The translations under genes and the position numbers were made by a program. Below, piece after piece: positions 1-6,183 of a stretch of 6,450 bases of DNA; position 1 is the stretch's first letter, and every line of letters begins with the position of its first letter. This DNA comes from Tessaracoccus flavescens (GTDB lineage: Bacteria > Actinomycetota > Actinomycetes > Propionibacteriales > Propionibacteriaceae): the NCBI GenBank assembly GCA_020741375.1, contig DYZF01000153.1, forward strand, positions 1 to 6,450, read 5' to 3'. Under the pieces are notes generated by a model, which had not been told where the DNA came from, made no database searches, and saw only the letters and a list, made by a program, of their open reading frames with translations.

Positions 1-266
1 AGGACGTGACCGAGCACGGCTACGTGGAGTCCGCTCCAAAGCAGGACGGCCGCAACATGCTCATGGTGCTCGGCCCCACGAAGAAGAAGACCGAAGCCAA
101 GATGGATCAGGTCGCAGACCGCGACCGCCGCATGGCTCAGCGCAAGGAGGCTCAGGAAGCTGAGCGCGCTGCCGAGGCCGAGCTGCGTGCAGCTCACGCC
201 GCCGAAGCTGCCTCCAAGAAGAAGCGGGGTCCCGCAGACAACATGGACCCCGAGATCGATCTCTGA
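1..266 (+). CDS. infC: Translation initiation factor IF-3, C-terminal part (5' truncated by window edge)
   Basis: IF3 binds the 30S subunit, keeps it apart from 50S and proofreads start-codon and initiator-tRNA choice in the cytoplasm. The reading frame is already open at base 3 and ends at TGA 264-266, leaving 87 visible codons; the true start lies upstream of the window. The first 25 or so residues match the end of the IF3 C-terminal domain, with the signature GRNMLMVLGPTKK. The remaining 60 or so residues form a Lys/Glu/Ala/Arg-rich tail, probably helical, ending in an acidic stretch (MDPEIDL). Compact IF3 proteins such as that of E. coli stop close to the signature, while actinobacterial IF3s often carry such tails. 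It lies 29 nt upstream of rpmI, the standard infC-rpmI-rplT order. The GTG at base 6 is an internal Val codon and should not be taken as a start. Identification is firm from motif plus context. Confidence 0.95.
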   Translation, partial: DVTEHGYVESAPKQDGRNMLMVLGPTKKKTEAKMDQVADRDRRMAQRKEAQEAERAAEAELRAAHAAEAASKKKRGPADNMDPEIDL

Positions 267-295
267 CCACAAACACCTAAGAAAGCGAGCCAATA

Positions 296-502
296 ATGCC
301 GAAGATGAAGTCGCACTCCGGCGCGAAGAAGCGGTTCAAGACGACGGGGACGGGCAAGCTCCTGCGTCGCCAGGCCAACCTCGGCCACCTCAACGAGCAC
401 AAGGCCTCGACGCGTCTGCGTCGTCTCAAGGGCGTCGACTCCGTGGCTGCCCCCGATGCCAAGAAGATCAAGAAGCTTCTCGGCAAGCACAAGGGCCGCT
501 GA
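296..502 (+). CDS. rpmI: 50S ribosomal protein L35 (bL35)
   Basis: A small, very basic protein of the large ribosomal subunit. The 68-residue product starts [15 protein letters not shown], the hallmark N-terminus of bL35, followed by the TGTGKLLRR segment and a Lys-rich end (KLLGKHKGR). The usual length is about 64-66 residues, so it is complete. The ATG at 296 is the only plausible start, because upstream codons in frame offer no other. The Shine-Dalgarno match is weak (GAAAG at 281-285, about 10 nt upstream), so translation may depend partly on ribosomes finishing infC 29 nt before. It is followed by an 83-nt gap and then rplT, with which it is normally co-transcribed. Confidence 0.97.
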   Translation: MPKMKSHSGAKKRFKTTGTGKLLRRQANLGHLNEHKASTRLRRLKGVDSVAAPDAKKIKKLLGKHKGR

Positions 503-585
503 GCCCCCTCGCCACGGCGAGTCCCCACCCCCACATCTGAACCCACCCCTCGGCTGAACCGCCGAGCAGCACCCAAGGAGTACCC
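503..585 (+). other. rpmI-rplT intergenic region with two small hairpins
   Basis: This is the longest gap inside the operon. It contains two perfect inverted repeats. CTCGC 508-512 pairs with GCGAG 517-521 around a CACG tetraloop (5 bp). CTCGGC 549-554 pairs with GCCGAG 561-566 around the 6-nt loop TGAACC (6 bp). Neither is followed by a T-run, so they are not classical terminators. The second ends only 8 nt before the rplT Shine-Dalgarno AAGGAG (575-580). A role in RNA processing or in tuning L20 output is possible. L20 represses this operon by binding mRNA in E. coli and B. subtilis, but nothing seen here proves such a site. Confidence 0.5.
575..580 (+). promoter_or_regulatory. Ribosome binding site of rplT
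   Basis: AAGGAG is a strong Shine-Dalgarno match placed 5 nt before the ATG at 586. It is the clearest ribosome binding site among the three ribosomal/initiation genes. It is consistent with independent, efficient initiation of rplT after the 83-nt gap, in contrast with the weak site of rpmI. Confidence 0.8.
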
Positions 586-957
586 ATGGCACGCGTGAAG
601 CGTTCTGTGAATGCGATGAAGAAGCGTCGCGAAGTCCTCGAGCAGGCCTCCGGCTACCGCGGCCAGCGCTCGCGTTTGTACCGCAAGGCGAAGGAGCAGA
701 TCCTTCACTCGCAGACCTACGCCTACCGTGACCGTCGCGCCAAGAAGGCCGACTTCCGCGGCCTGTGGATCCAGCGCATCAACGCTGCTGTCCGCGCCGA
801 AGGCATGACCTACAACCGATTTATCAACGGCCTGAAGAACGCCGGCGTTGAGGTGGATCGCAAGATCCTGGCCGAACTGGCCGTCAACGACACCGCCGCG
901 TTCAACGCACTCGTCGCGGTGGCCAAGGACAACCAGTCCGCCGCTGCCGCTGCCTGA
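586..957 (+). CDS. rplT: 50S ribosomal protein L20 (bL20)
   Basis: L20 binds 23S rRNA directly and is needed early in 50S assembly. In E. coli and B. subtilis it also represses its own operon by binding mRNA. The 123-residue product begins [24 protein letters not shown], the characteristic basic N-terminal arm. Next come the [10 protein letters not shown] and [22 protein letters not shown] blocks and the globular C-terminal half ([24 protein letters not shown]). It ends in an Ala-rich tail that is slightly longer than in many homologues. Length is normal for the family (about 115-128). Its stop codon overlaps the ribosome binding site of the next gene, so the two are probably translationally coupled. 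Confidence 0.98.
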   Translation: MARVKRSVNAMKKRREVLEQASGYRGQRSRLYRKAKEQILHSQTYAYRDRRAKKADFRGLWIQRINAAVRAEGMTYNRFINGLKNAGVEVDRKILAELAVNDTAAFNALVAVAKDNQSAAAAA

Positions 958-961
958 GGGG
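956..961 (+). promoter_or_regulatory. Ribosome binding site of the RNA methyltransferase gene
   Basis: GAGGGG overlaps the last two bases of the rplT stop codon and lies 7 nt before the GTG at 969. It selects this GTG over the next in-frame GTG at 1005, which has no comparable site. The overlap means ribosomes terminating on rplT pass directly over this site. Confidence 0.7.
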
Positions 962-968
962 CGGTTTA

Positions 969-1766
969 GTGATCGAAGAACCGAACGCCGCACTCGGACA
1001 CGGGGTGCTGCGTTCGGTTCGTCGTTTAACGCAGCGCCGCGGTCGCGACCTCACCGGCAAGTTCTTGGTGGAGGGCCGCCAAGCCGTCCGCGAAGCGTTG
1101 GCATCGTCGGGCTTGGTGGAGGAGGTCATCGTTGATGACCCGTCCCGCCACTCGGATCTGCTCGAGGGTCTCGACGTCAAGGTCTGGCACGCCACCGAGC
1201 ACCAGATGCGTCAGTTGAGCGACACCGTCACGCCGCAGGGCATCGTGGCCGTGTGCCGCCAGCTCCAGTTCGATTGGCGCGATCTCGCCGACGCGAAGCT
1301 GGTGGTCATCTGCGCCCAGGTGCGCGACCCGGGCAACGCCGGCACCGTCATCCGATGCGCCGATGCCTTCGGGGCCGACGGGGTCATCCTGACCGCCGGC
1401 AGCGTCGAGATCTACAACCCCAAGACGGTGCGCTCCACCGTGGGCAGCCTCTTCCACATGCCGATCCTCACCGGAATCCCGCTGGCTGACGCCGTCGCCC
1501 GGGTCAAGGACATGGGCATGACCGTCCTCGCAGCCGACGGCGACGGAGACGCGCTGGACCTCAAGGCGGCCCGGGGCGAGCTCAGCGGCCCCGTCGCTTG
1601 GATCATGGGCAATGAGGCGTGGGGGCTGCCCGAGGAGGACCGCCGGTTGGCGGACGAGGTGGTGGCCGTGCCAATGTGGGGCCAGGCCGAAAGCCTCAAC
1701 CTCTCGAGCGCCGCAGCCGTTTGTCTGTACGCCACGGCCTCGGCTCAACGCCGTGGACACGAGTAA
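969..1766 (+). CDS. SpoU/TrmH-family RNA 2'-O-methyltransferase
   Basis: Predicted SAM-dependent enzyme of the SPOUT class that methylates a ribose 2'-OH in rRNA or tRNA. It has 265 residues and a GTG start supported by GAGGGG 7 nt upstream. The N-terminal part (about 27-95, from GKFLVEGRQAVREAL) fits the L30e-like RNA-binding domain. All three SpoU motifs are present. Motif 1 is VRDPGNAGTVIRCADAFGAD (118-137), with Asn123 and Arg129 at the usual conserved positions. Motif 2 is IMGNEAWGL (212-220). Motif 3 is VPMWGQAESLNLSSAAA (234-250), part of the trefoil-knot SAM site. Length is normal and no motif is broken. The gene at the same place in M. tuberculosis (Rv1644) is called tsnR, but thiostrepton resistance should not be assumed, because the target nucleotide cannot be read from sequence. 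Gaps to rplT and pheS are 11 nt each, so it is co-transcribed with them. Confidence 0.93.
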   Translation: MIEEPNAALGHGVLRSVRRLTQRRGRDLTGKFLVEGRQAVREALASSGLVEEVIVDDPSRHSDLLEGLDVKVWHATEHQMRQLSDTVTPQGIVAVCRQLQFDWRDLADAKLVVICAQVRDPGNAGTVIRCADAFGADGVILTAGSVEIYNPKTVRSTVGSLFHMPILTGIPLADAVARVKDMGMTVLAADGDGDALDLKAARGELSGPVAWIMGNEAWGLPEEDRRLADEVVAVPMWGQAESLNLSSAAAVCLYATASAQRRGHE

Positions 1767-1769
1767 GGA
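1765..1769 (+). promoter_or_regulatory. Ribosome binding site of pheS
   Basis: AAGGA overlaps the TAA stop of the methyltransferase gene and lies 8 nt before the ATG at 1778. It fixes the pheS start. Another ATG at 1771 is out of frame and too close to the site. Confidence 0.7.
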
Positions 1770-1777
1770 AATGACCG

Positions 1778-2890
1778 ATGTCAGGTCCCAATGACAACTT
1801 CGACCCGAAGCAGGTAGCCGCGTTGGACGCGGCCGCCGTCGAGGGGTACGTGAACGATGCGCTGGCGGCCATCGCCGCCGCCACCAGCACGGCGGAGCTG
1901 AAGCAGGCCCGCCACGATCATGCGGGAGACACCTCGCCGCTGGCGCTGGCCAACCGCGAGATCGGCGCGCTGCCGCCGCAGGCCCGCAAGGAGGCCGGCC
2001 AGCGAGTCGGCCAAGCCCGCGGCGCCGTCAACAAGGCGCTGGCCGCACGCCAGGACGAGCTGTCCGTCGCGGAGCTGGAGCAGTCGCTGAAGGCCGAGCG
2101 CGTCGACATGACCCTGCCTGTCACCGTCAGCCCGCAGGGCGCCCTGCACCCAGTGACCAACCTCATCGACGAGATGATCGACGTCTTCGTCGCCATGGGC
2201 TGGGAGGTGGCCGACGGGCCGGAGCTCGAGGCCGAGTGGTACAACTTCGATGCCCTCAACCTGGCGGAGGATCACCCCGCCCGGGCCCTCCAAGACACCC
2301 TGTGGATCGACCCGCCGACGGCCGGCAAGCTGCTGCGCACCCAGACCTCACCGGTTCAGGCGCGCGCCATGCTGACCCGCGGCGTCCCGCTCTACGTGAT
2401 CAGCCCCGGCAAGGTGTACCGCGCGGACGAGTACGACGCTACGCACCTGCCCGTCTTCCACCAGCTCGAGGGCCTCGTCGTCGACAAGGGCATCTCCATG
2501 GCAGACCTGCGCGGAACGCTCGACCACCTCGCCAAGGCGATGTTCGGCGACGACGTCACCACGCGCATGCGTCCCCACTACTTCCCGTTCACCGAGCCCA
2601 GCGCCGAAGTCGACGTGCAGTGCTTCGTCTGCAAGGGCGCCTCCGTCGGTAACCCCGACGCGCCGTGCCGCACGTGCCGCAGCGAAGGCTGGATCGAGTG
2701 GGGCGGCTGTGGCGTCGTCAACCCCCGCGTCCTGCGCGCTTGCGGCATCGATCCGGAGGTCTACTCCGGTTTCGCGTTCGGCATGGGCGTGGACCGCACC
2801 GTCATGTTCCGTACCGGCGCCCCGGATCTCCGCGACTTCGTCGAGGGCGACATCCGCTTCAGCCGCTCCATCCTGGGAGGTGCCCGATGA
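1778..2890 (+). CDS. pheS: Phenylalanine--tRNA ligase alpha subunit
   Basis: Catalytic subunit of the (alpha-beta)2 class II synthetase that activates Phe with ATP and charges tRNA-Phe. It has 370 residues. Residues 1-110 are a charged, Ala-rich helical arm that in the family binds tRNA as a coiled coil. The catalytic core starts at [10 protein letters not shown] (124-133). The class II motif 2 region includes [11 protein letters not shown] (186-196), [19 protein letters not shown] (214-232) and FTEPSAEVD (271-279). Motif 3 is [10 protein letters not shown] (331-340); Ala333 should match E. coli Ala294, which shapes the Phe pocket. Between FTEPSAEVD and the GGCG turn (309-312) an insert carries two CxxC pairs (Cys282/285 and Cys297/300), resembling a zinc knuckle; I recall the same insert in streptomycete-type enzymes, whereas E. 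coli and M. tuberculosis lack it. It follows the methyltransferase by 11 nt and overlaps pheT by 4 nt. Confidence 0.98.
   Translation: MSGPNDNFDPKQVAALDAAAVEGYVNDALAAIAAATSTAELKQARHDHAGDTSPLALANREIGALPPQARKEAGQRVGQARGAVNKALAARQDELSVAELEQSLKAERVDMTLPVTVSPQGALHPVTNLIDEMIDVFVAMGWEVADGPELEAEWYNFDALNLAEDHPARALQDTLWIDPPTAGKLLRTQTSPVQARAMLTRGVPLYVISPGKVYRADEYDATHLPVFHQLEGLVVDKGISMADLRGTLDHLAKAMFGDDVTTRMRPHYFPFTEPSAEVDVQCFVCKGASVGNPDAPCRTCRSEGWIEWGGCGVVNPRVLRACGIDPEVYSGFAFGMGVDRTVMFRTGAPDLRDFVEGDIRFSRSILGGAR
2875..2880 (+). promoter_or_regulatory. Ribosome binding site of pheT
   Basis: GGGAGG lies inside the last codons of pheS, 6 nt before the ATG at 2887. It settles the pheT start at this ATG, which overlaps the pheS stop as ATGA (2887-2890). 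The reading frame is open further upstream to an ATG at 2665, but there it encodes only an Arg/Pro-rich shadow of pheS. Confidence 0.85.
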
Positions 2891-5379
2891 AGGCCCCGAT
2901 TTCTTGGCTGCGTAGCCTAGTCACCCTGCCCGCCGACATTTCGACGGCGCAGCTCGCGGACCAGTTCACCAGGGTGGGCCTCACGGTTGAGCACATCGAG
3001 TCCACCGACTCCCCGGTCACCGGCCCGCTCACCGTCGGGCGCGTCCTGAGCCTCGTCAACGAGCCGCAGAAGAACGGCAAGACCATCCGCTACTGCCGCG
3101 TCGATGTCGGCCCCGAGCACAACGACCCGGCAACGGACGAGTACCCGGCCAGCCGGGGGATCGTGTGCGGCGCGCACAACTTCGAGGAAGGCGACCTCGT
3201 CGTCGTCTCGCTGCCCGGCACCGTCCTGCCCGGCAATTTCGAGATCACCGCCCGCAAGACTTACGGCCACATCTCCGACGGCATGATCGTGTCGCAGGCC
3301 GAGATCGGCTTGGGCGAGGATCACGACGGCATCATCGTCCTGCCCGCTGGCTCGGCGGAGCCCGGCGACAGTGCCCAGGACATCCTGTGGAGCGCCGACG
3401 AGGTCCTCGACATCGATGTGACGCCAGACCTCAGCTACTGCCTCTCGATGCGTGGCCTCGCCCGCGAAGCCGCCATCGCCAACGGTGTCTCGTACACCGA
3501 CAAGTACCGCGGTGCGCTGCCCGAGCCCGTCGACGGCGGCCACCCGCTCGTGCTCGACAGCGACCGCTGCAGCGCGTTCGTCGCGCTCACGATCGACGGC
3601 TTCAACCCGGATGCGCCCAGCCCCGACTGGATGGCCGACCGGCTCCGTGCCGCCGGCGTGCGCTCCATCTCGCTCGCGGTCGACGTGACCAACTACGTCA
3701 TGCTGGAAGCCGGTCAGCCGCTCCACGCCTACGACGCAGCGAAGCTGCAGGGCCCCATCGTCGTCCGCTTGGCCAATGAGGGCGAGACGCTGCGCACCCT
3801 CGACGGCGTAGAGCGTCAACTCGACACCGACGATCTCCTCATCACCGACGACTCCGGCCCCATCGGCATGGCGGGCGTCATGGGCGGCGAGGACACCGAG
3901 ATCTCCGACACCACGACGTCGATCGTGCTGGAGGCCGCGTGCTTCAACCCGGCATCGGTCTCGCGCACCTTCCGCCGTCACAGCCTGCCCTCGGAGGCGT
4001 CCAAGCGCTTCGAGCGCGGCGTGGACCCGCAGGTGTCGTACGCGGCTGCGCAGCGCGCTGCCCGGCTGCTGATCGAGCACGGTGGCGGCAAGATCACCGG
4101 CGAGACCGTGGTGGGCGAAGCCCCGGTGGCGCACAAGATCTCCATCCGCTCCGGCCTCGTCTCGGCGGTCCTGGGCACCGAGGTATCGCAGGACGAATCC
4201 GTCCGACTCCTCACCGCGTCGGGCGTCTCCGTGACGTCGCTCGGCGATTCACTGACTCTCGAGATCCCGTCGTGGCGCAACGATCTGGTTGATCCCTACG
4301 ACGTGGTGGAAGACATCGGTCGCCACTTCGGCTACGACCGCATCGGCCTCCGGCTCCCCGTCCCTCCGACGGTCCGCGGTCTGAACTCCAAGATCCGCAA
4401 CCGTCGCGCCGCCATGCGTGCCATCGCGGGCCTGGGCTTCACCGAGATCATGACGCTGCCGTTCGCGGCTGAGGCCGACCTCGATGCCATGCAGGTTCCC
4501 GAAGGCGATCCTCGTCGGGAGCTGATCCGTCTGGCCAACCCGCTGTCGGAGACGCATCCCTACCTGCGCACCAGCCTGCTTCCCGGGCTGTTCGCGGCCA
4601 TCGGGAAGAACACCTCGCGCAGCCTGGGCGATCTCGCGCTCGTCGAGCGGGGCAAGGTCTTCTTGGGTGGCGCCGAGGCCGCAGCGCCCCGCCCGGCCGT
4701 GTCGCAGCGCCCCTCCGATGAGGAGCTCGCTGCGATCGACGCCGCGATCCCGGCTCAGCCCGAGACGGTCGCCGCCGTGGTCACCGGCCACTGGCGCCCG
4801 GCCAGTTGGCTGGGGGAGGCTGTCGCAGCGGACTGGACCCATGTCGTGGCCCTTGCGGAGGCGGCTGCGTCCGCCGTCGGTGTGCGCCTGAAGCGACGCA
4901 ACGCCGAGATGGCGCCGTGGCATCCCGGGCGTTGCGCGGAACTGTCGCTCGACGGCGTCGTGCTCGGCTACGCGGGCGAACTGCACCCGGCCGTGGGCAA
5001 GGCCTTCCGTCTTCCGGAGCGCACCAGCGCGGTGGAGTTCAACCTCGATCTGCTGCTCGGCCTGGCCAAGCAGGACGGTGCCATCGGTGTGTTGTCCGGC
5101 TTCCCTGTGGCCAAGGAGGATGTCGCGCTCATCGTCGACGCCGACGTGGCCGCTGCCGATGTGGAGGATGCGCTGCGTGAGGGTGCGGGGCCCTTGCTCG
5201 AGTCCATCTCGCTGTTCGACGTCTACTCCGGTGATCAGGCCGGCGAGGGCAAGAAGTCGCTCGCGTTCGCGCTTCGCTTCCGCTCCGACAAGACGCTGAC
5301 GGACGCGGAGGCTGCCGAAGCGCGTCAGGCTGCGGTGGCGGTGGCCGTGGAGCGCTTCGGCGCCGTCCAACGCGCCTGA
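2887..5379 (+). CDS. pheT: Phenylalanine--tRNA ligase beta subunit
   Basis: Large subunit of bacterial phenylalanyl-tRNA synthetase. It holds the editing site that hydrolyses Tyr-tRNA-Phe and contacts the tRNA. It has 830 residues, normal for actinobacteria, with all domains in order. The N-terminus is [12 protein letters not shown]. The OB-fold tRNA-binding domain covers about 44-155 ([11 protein letters not shown] to GIIVLP) and has a short acidic insert near 76-90. The B3/4 editing domain covers about 222-375, including [19 protein letters not shown] and [11 protein letters not shown]. The B5 domain covers about 412-486, ending [20 protein letters not shown]. The catalytic-like core covers about 490-715. 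The C-terminal FDX-ACB domain, which grips tRNA, covers about 735-827 ([15 protein letters not shown] to KTLTDAEA). The 4-nt ATGA overlap with pheS suggests coupled translation and equal subunit supply. No frameshift or missing block is seen. It is the last gene of the operon; argC, which follows pheT in M. tuberculosis after a short interval, is not found next to it. Confidence 0.98.
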   Translation: MKAPISWLRSLVTLPADISTAQLADQFTRVGLTVEHIESTDSPVTGPLTVGRVLSLVNEPQKNGKTIRYCRVDVGPEHNDPATDEYPASRGIVCGAHNFEEGDLVVVSLPGTVLPGNFEITARKTYGHISDGMIVSQAEIGLGEDHDGIIVLPAGSAEPGDSAQDILWSADEVLDIDVTPDLSYCLSMRGLAREAAIANGVSYTDKYRGALPEPVDGGHPLVLDSDRCSAFVALTIDGFNPDAPSPDWMADRLRAAGVRSISLAVDVTNYVMLEAGQPLHAYDAAKLQGPIVVRLANEGETLRTLDGVERQLDTDDLLITDDSGPIGMAGVMGGEDTEISDTTTSIVLEAACFNPASVSRTFRRHSLPSEASKRFERGVDPQVSYAAAQRAARLLIEHGGGKITGETVVGEAPVAHKISIRSGLVSAVLGTEVSQDESVRLLTASGVSVTSLGDSLTLEIPSWRNDLVDPYDVVEDIGRHFGYDRIGLRLPVPPTVRGLNSKIRNRRAAMRAIAGLGFTEIMTLPFAAEADLDAMQVPEGDPRRELIRLANPLSETHPYLRTSLLPGLFAAIGKNTSRSLGDLALVERGKVFLGGAEAAAPRPAVSQRPSDEELAAIDAAIPAQPETVAAVVTGHWRPASWLGEAVAADWTHVVALAEAAASAVGVRLKRRNAEMAPWHPGRCAELSLDGVVLGYAGELHPAVGKAFRLPERTSAVEFNLDLLLGLAKQDGAIGVLSGFPVAKEDVALIVDADVAAADVEDALREGAGPLLESISLFDVYSGDQAGEGKKSLAFALRFRSDKTLTDAEAAEARQAAVAVAVERFGAVQRA

Positions 5380-5421
5380 AGCTGAAGCTGTGGGCTGGAC
5401 CGCAGAACGCCTCTCGGCGCG

Positions 5422-5440
5422 TGGCCGCTCGTAGCGGCTA
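5422..5440 (+). terminator. Possible terminator hairpin downstream of pheT
   Basis: TGGCCGCT (5422-5429) pairs with AGCGGCTA (5433-5440) around the loop CGT. This gives an 8-bp stem with one G-U pair, 43 nt after the pheT stop. There is no T-tract on either side, so it would be a U-less hairpin terminator of the kind proposed for high-GC actinobacteria, or an mRNA 3'-end stabiliser. A weaker 4-bp hairpin (5408-5419, loop TCTC) precedes it. Termination is inferred from position in a convergent junction. Confidence 0.5.
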
Positions 5441-5463
5441 GAAGTGGAGCCCGGGGTTACCGC

Positions 5464-5496
5464 GGCCCAGCACTGCACAGTTTAGCGGGCTGGGCC
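5464..5496 (-). terminator. Possible terminator inverted repeat downstream of the minus-strand gene
   Basis: GGCCCAGC (5464-5471) and GCTGGGCC (5489-5496) are perfect 8-bp inverted repeats separated by 17 nt. Read on the minus strand, the hairpin begins 11 nt after the stop codon of the 205-residue protein gene, a natural place for a terminator. It also lies downstream of pheT on the plus strand and could act both ways. No T-run follows in either direction, and the loop is long for an intrinsic terminator, so confidence is moderate. Confidence 0.45.
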
Positions 5497-5507
5497 AAGG
5501 GCGGGTC

Positions 5508-6125
5508 TTAGGTGAGCGCCCCGGCGCGCCACAGCCGTGCGGAGGCCCGGAGGTCGTCGGCCATCTCCCGATGGCTCTGGGCGCGGCGACGCTCGTCGGC
5601 TGCGCGGGCGCTGTGCTCGTCGGTTGCGCTCTGCTCGTCAAGGCCCGCCGCCAGCACGCGCGCGAACGCCGCAGCCCGCTCGAGCGCGACGGCGAAATCG
5701 CCGACGAACGCGCCCTTCAGAATCGTGGTGGCCAGGGCCAGAACCTCGTCCGGGTCCGGCGCCGACGACGCACCGGCGATGGCGCGGTTCGGGCCACCCT
5801 CCACCTCGACCCCGCGGCGGAAGCTGTAGCCCGCCGCCTCAGGGTCTGTGGCCACCACGTGCCGCAAGAGATAGATCCGCCACATCGCCCCCGGCAGGCT
5901 GTGTCCCGGAGCGTTGGCCCACAGCTCGGCGACGTCGTCGATACCTGCCTCGTCGGCATACTCGATCACCCGCTCCACCAGCTGCGGATCGGCCGCGGCC
6001 CGCACTCGGCCGAGCAGTGCCGCGGCGGTGTCGTGGGAAAGCGCGCTCGTCTCGGCGGGGTCACCCGAGGCGCGCAACTGCTCAATCACGTCGGCCGGGC
6101 GATGGACAGGCTTGTGAAACTTCAC
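5508..6125 (-). CDS. Uncharacterised soluble alpha-helical protein, 205 residues
   Basis: I do not recognise this family by name. The frame reads from GTG (6125-6123) to TAA (5510-5508). The product has no signal peptide, membrane segment or Cys residue and is predicted mostly helical. Residues 45-80 (QLVERVIEYADEAGIDDVAELWAN) lead into a conserved-looking core SLPGAMWRIYLLRHVV (76-91). A second core follows at about 125-160 (DEVLALATTILKGAFVGDFAVALERAAAF). Residues 160-200 are an Arg/Glu/Ala/Asp-rich helix, possibly a coiled coil, ending RLWRAGALT. No catalytic motif is evident. Composition and G/C-rich third positions look like a real gene, unlike the Arg/Gly-rich frame on the opposite strand. 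The start is supported by a -10 element 6 nt upstream (leaderless type); the GAAGGGG abutting GTG is too close to be a good Shine-Dalgarno. The next in-frame GTG is codon 13. It converges on pheT and diverges from a GNAT gene, so it is its own transcription unit. Confidence 0.8.
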   Translation of the reverse strand: MKFHKPVHRPADVIEQLRASGDPAETSALSHDTAAALLGRVRAAADPQLVERVIEYADEAGIDDVAELWANAPGHSLPGAMWRIYLLRHVVATDPEAAGYSFRRGVEVEGGPNRAIAGASSAPDPDEVLALATTILKGAFVGDFAVALERAAAFARVLAAGLDEQSATDEHSARAADERRRAQSHREMADDLRASARLWRAGALT

Positions 6126-6131
6126 CCCTTC

Positions 6132-6137
6132 AGCCTA
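6132..6137 (-). promoter_or_regulatory. Predicted -10 element of the 205-residue protein gene
   Basis: On the minus strand this reads TAGGCT, followed by GAAGGG and then the GTG start codon. The 6-nt distance is what a -10 element needs to place the transcription start on the G of GTG. It lies in the 8-bp palindrome GCCTAGGC (6133-6140). Confidence 0.6.
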
Positions 6138-6171
6138 GGCCCTGCCCCAGAAGGGCCGGCGACGAGGCGGC

Positions 6172-6177
6172 TAGGCT
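6172..6177 (+). promoter_or_regulatory. Predicted -10 element of the GNAT gene
   Basis: TAGGCT is followed by GCATCT and then the GTG at 6184, a 6-nt distance as on the other strand. No Shine-Dalgarno lies at a workable distance; the nearest purine run, GAGG at 6164-6167, is about 16 nt away. This favours leaderless initiation. Confidence 0.6.
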
Positions 6178-6183
6178 GCATCT

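Larger units (their letters stand above)
6126..6183. promoter_or_regulatory. Divergent promoter region with mirror-image leaderless promoters
   Basis: This 58-bp gap separates two GTG start codons pointing away from each other. CAGCCTAG (6131-6138) and CTAGGCTG (6171-6178) are perfect 8-bp inverted repeats. Each arm contains TAGGCT, which fits the TAnnnT -10 consensus, read outward. In both directions exactly 6 nt separate the hexamer from the GTG, so transcription would start at or next to the start codon, giving leaderless mRNA. No TTGACA-like -35 is visible on either side. The predicted -35 zones (about 6149-6154 and 6155-6160) touch, so two polymerases are unlikely to bind at once. The repeat could also be an operator. 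Confidence 0.65.

Noticed and set aside
277..993. 238-codon minus-strand open frame opposite rpmI and rplT
   Set aside because: It covers two unmistakable ribosomal protein genes on the plus strand and has shadow-like composition.
2665..2886. A 74-codon N-terminal extension of pheT starting at ATG 2665
   Set aside because: It lies entirely inside pheS in another frame and encodes an Arg/Pro-rich stretch unlike any PheT N-terminus. The ATG at 2887 has a good ribosome binding site and starts with the family-typical [12 protein letters not shown].
2917..4134. 405-codon minus-strand open frame opposite pheT
   Set aside because: Antisense shadow of an intact, highly conserved gene. The translation is rich in His/Arg/Gly/Val/Asp with no domain pattern.
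5377..5388. Tandem repeat TGAAGC x2 at the pheT stop
   Set aside because: Only two 6-nt copies; most likely chance, with no sign of slippage or a regulatory role.
4249..5478. 409-codon minus-strand open frame opposite the pheT 3' half
   Set aside because: Same reason: shadow of pheT in GC-rich sequence, with no promoter or ribosome binding site of note.
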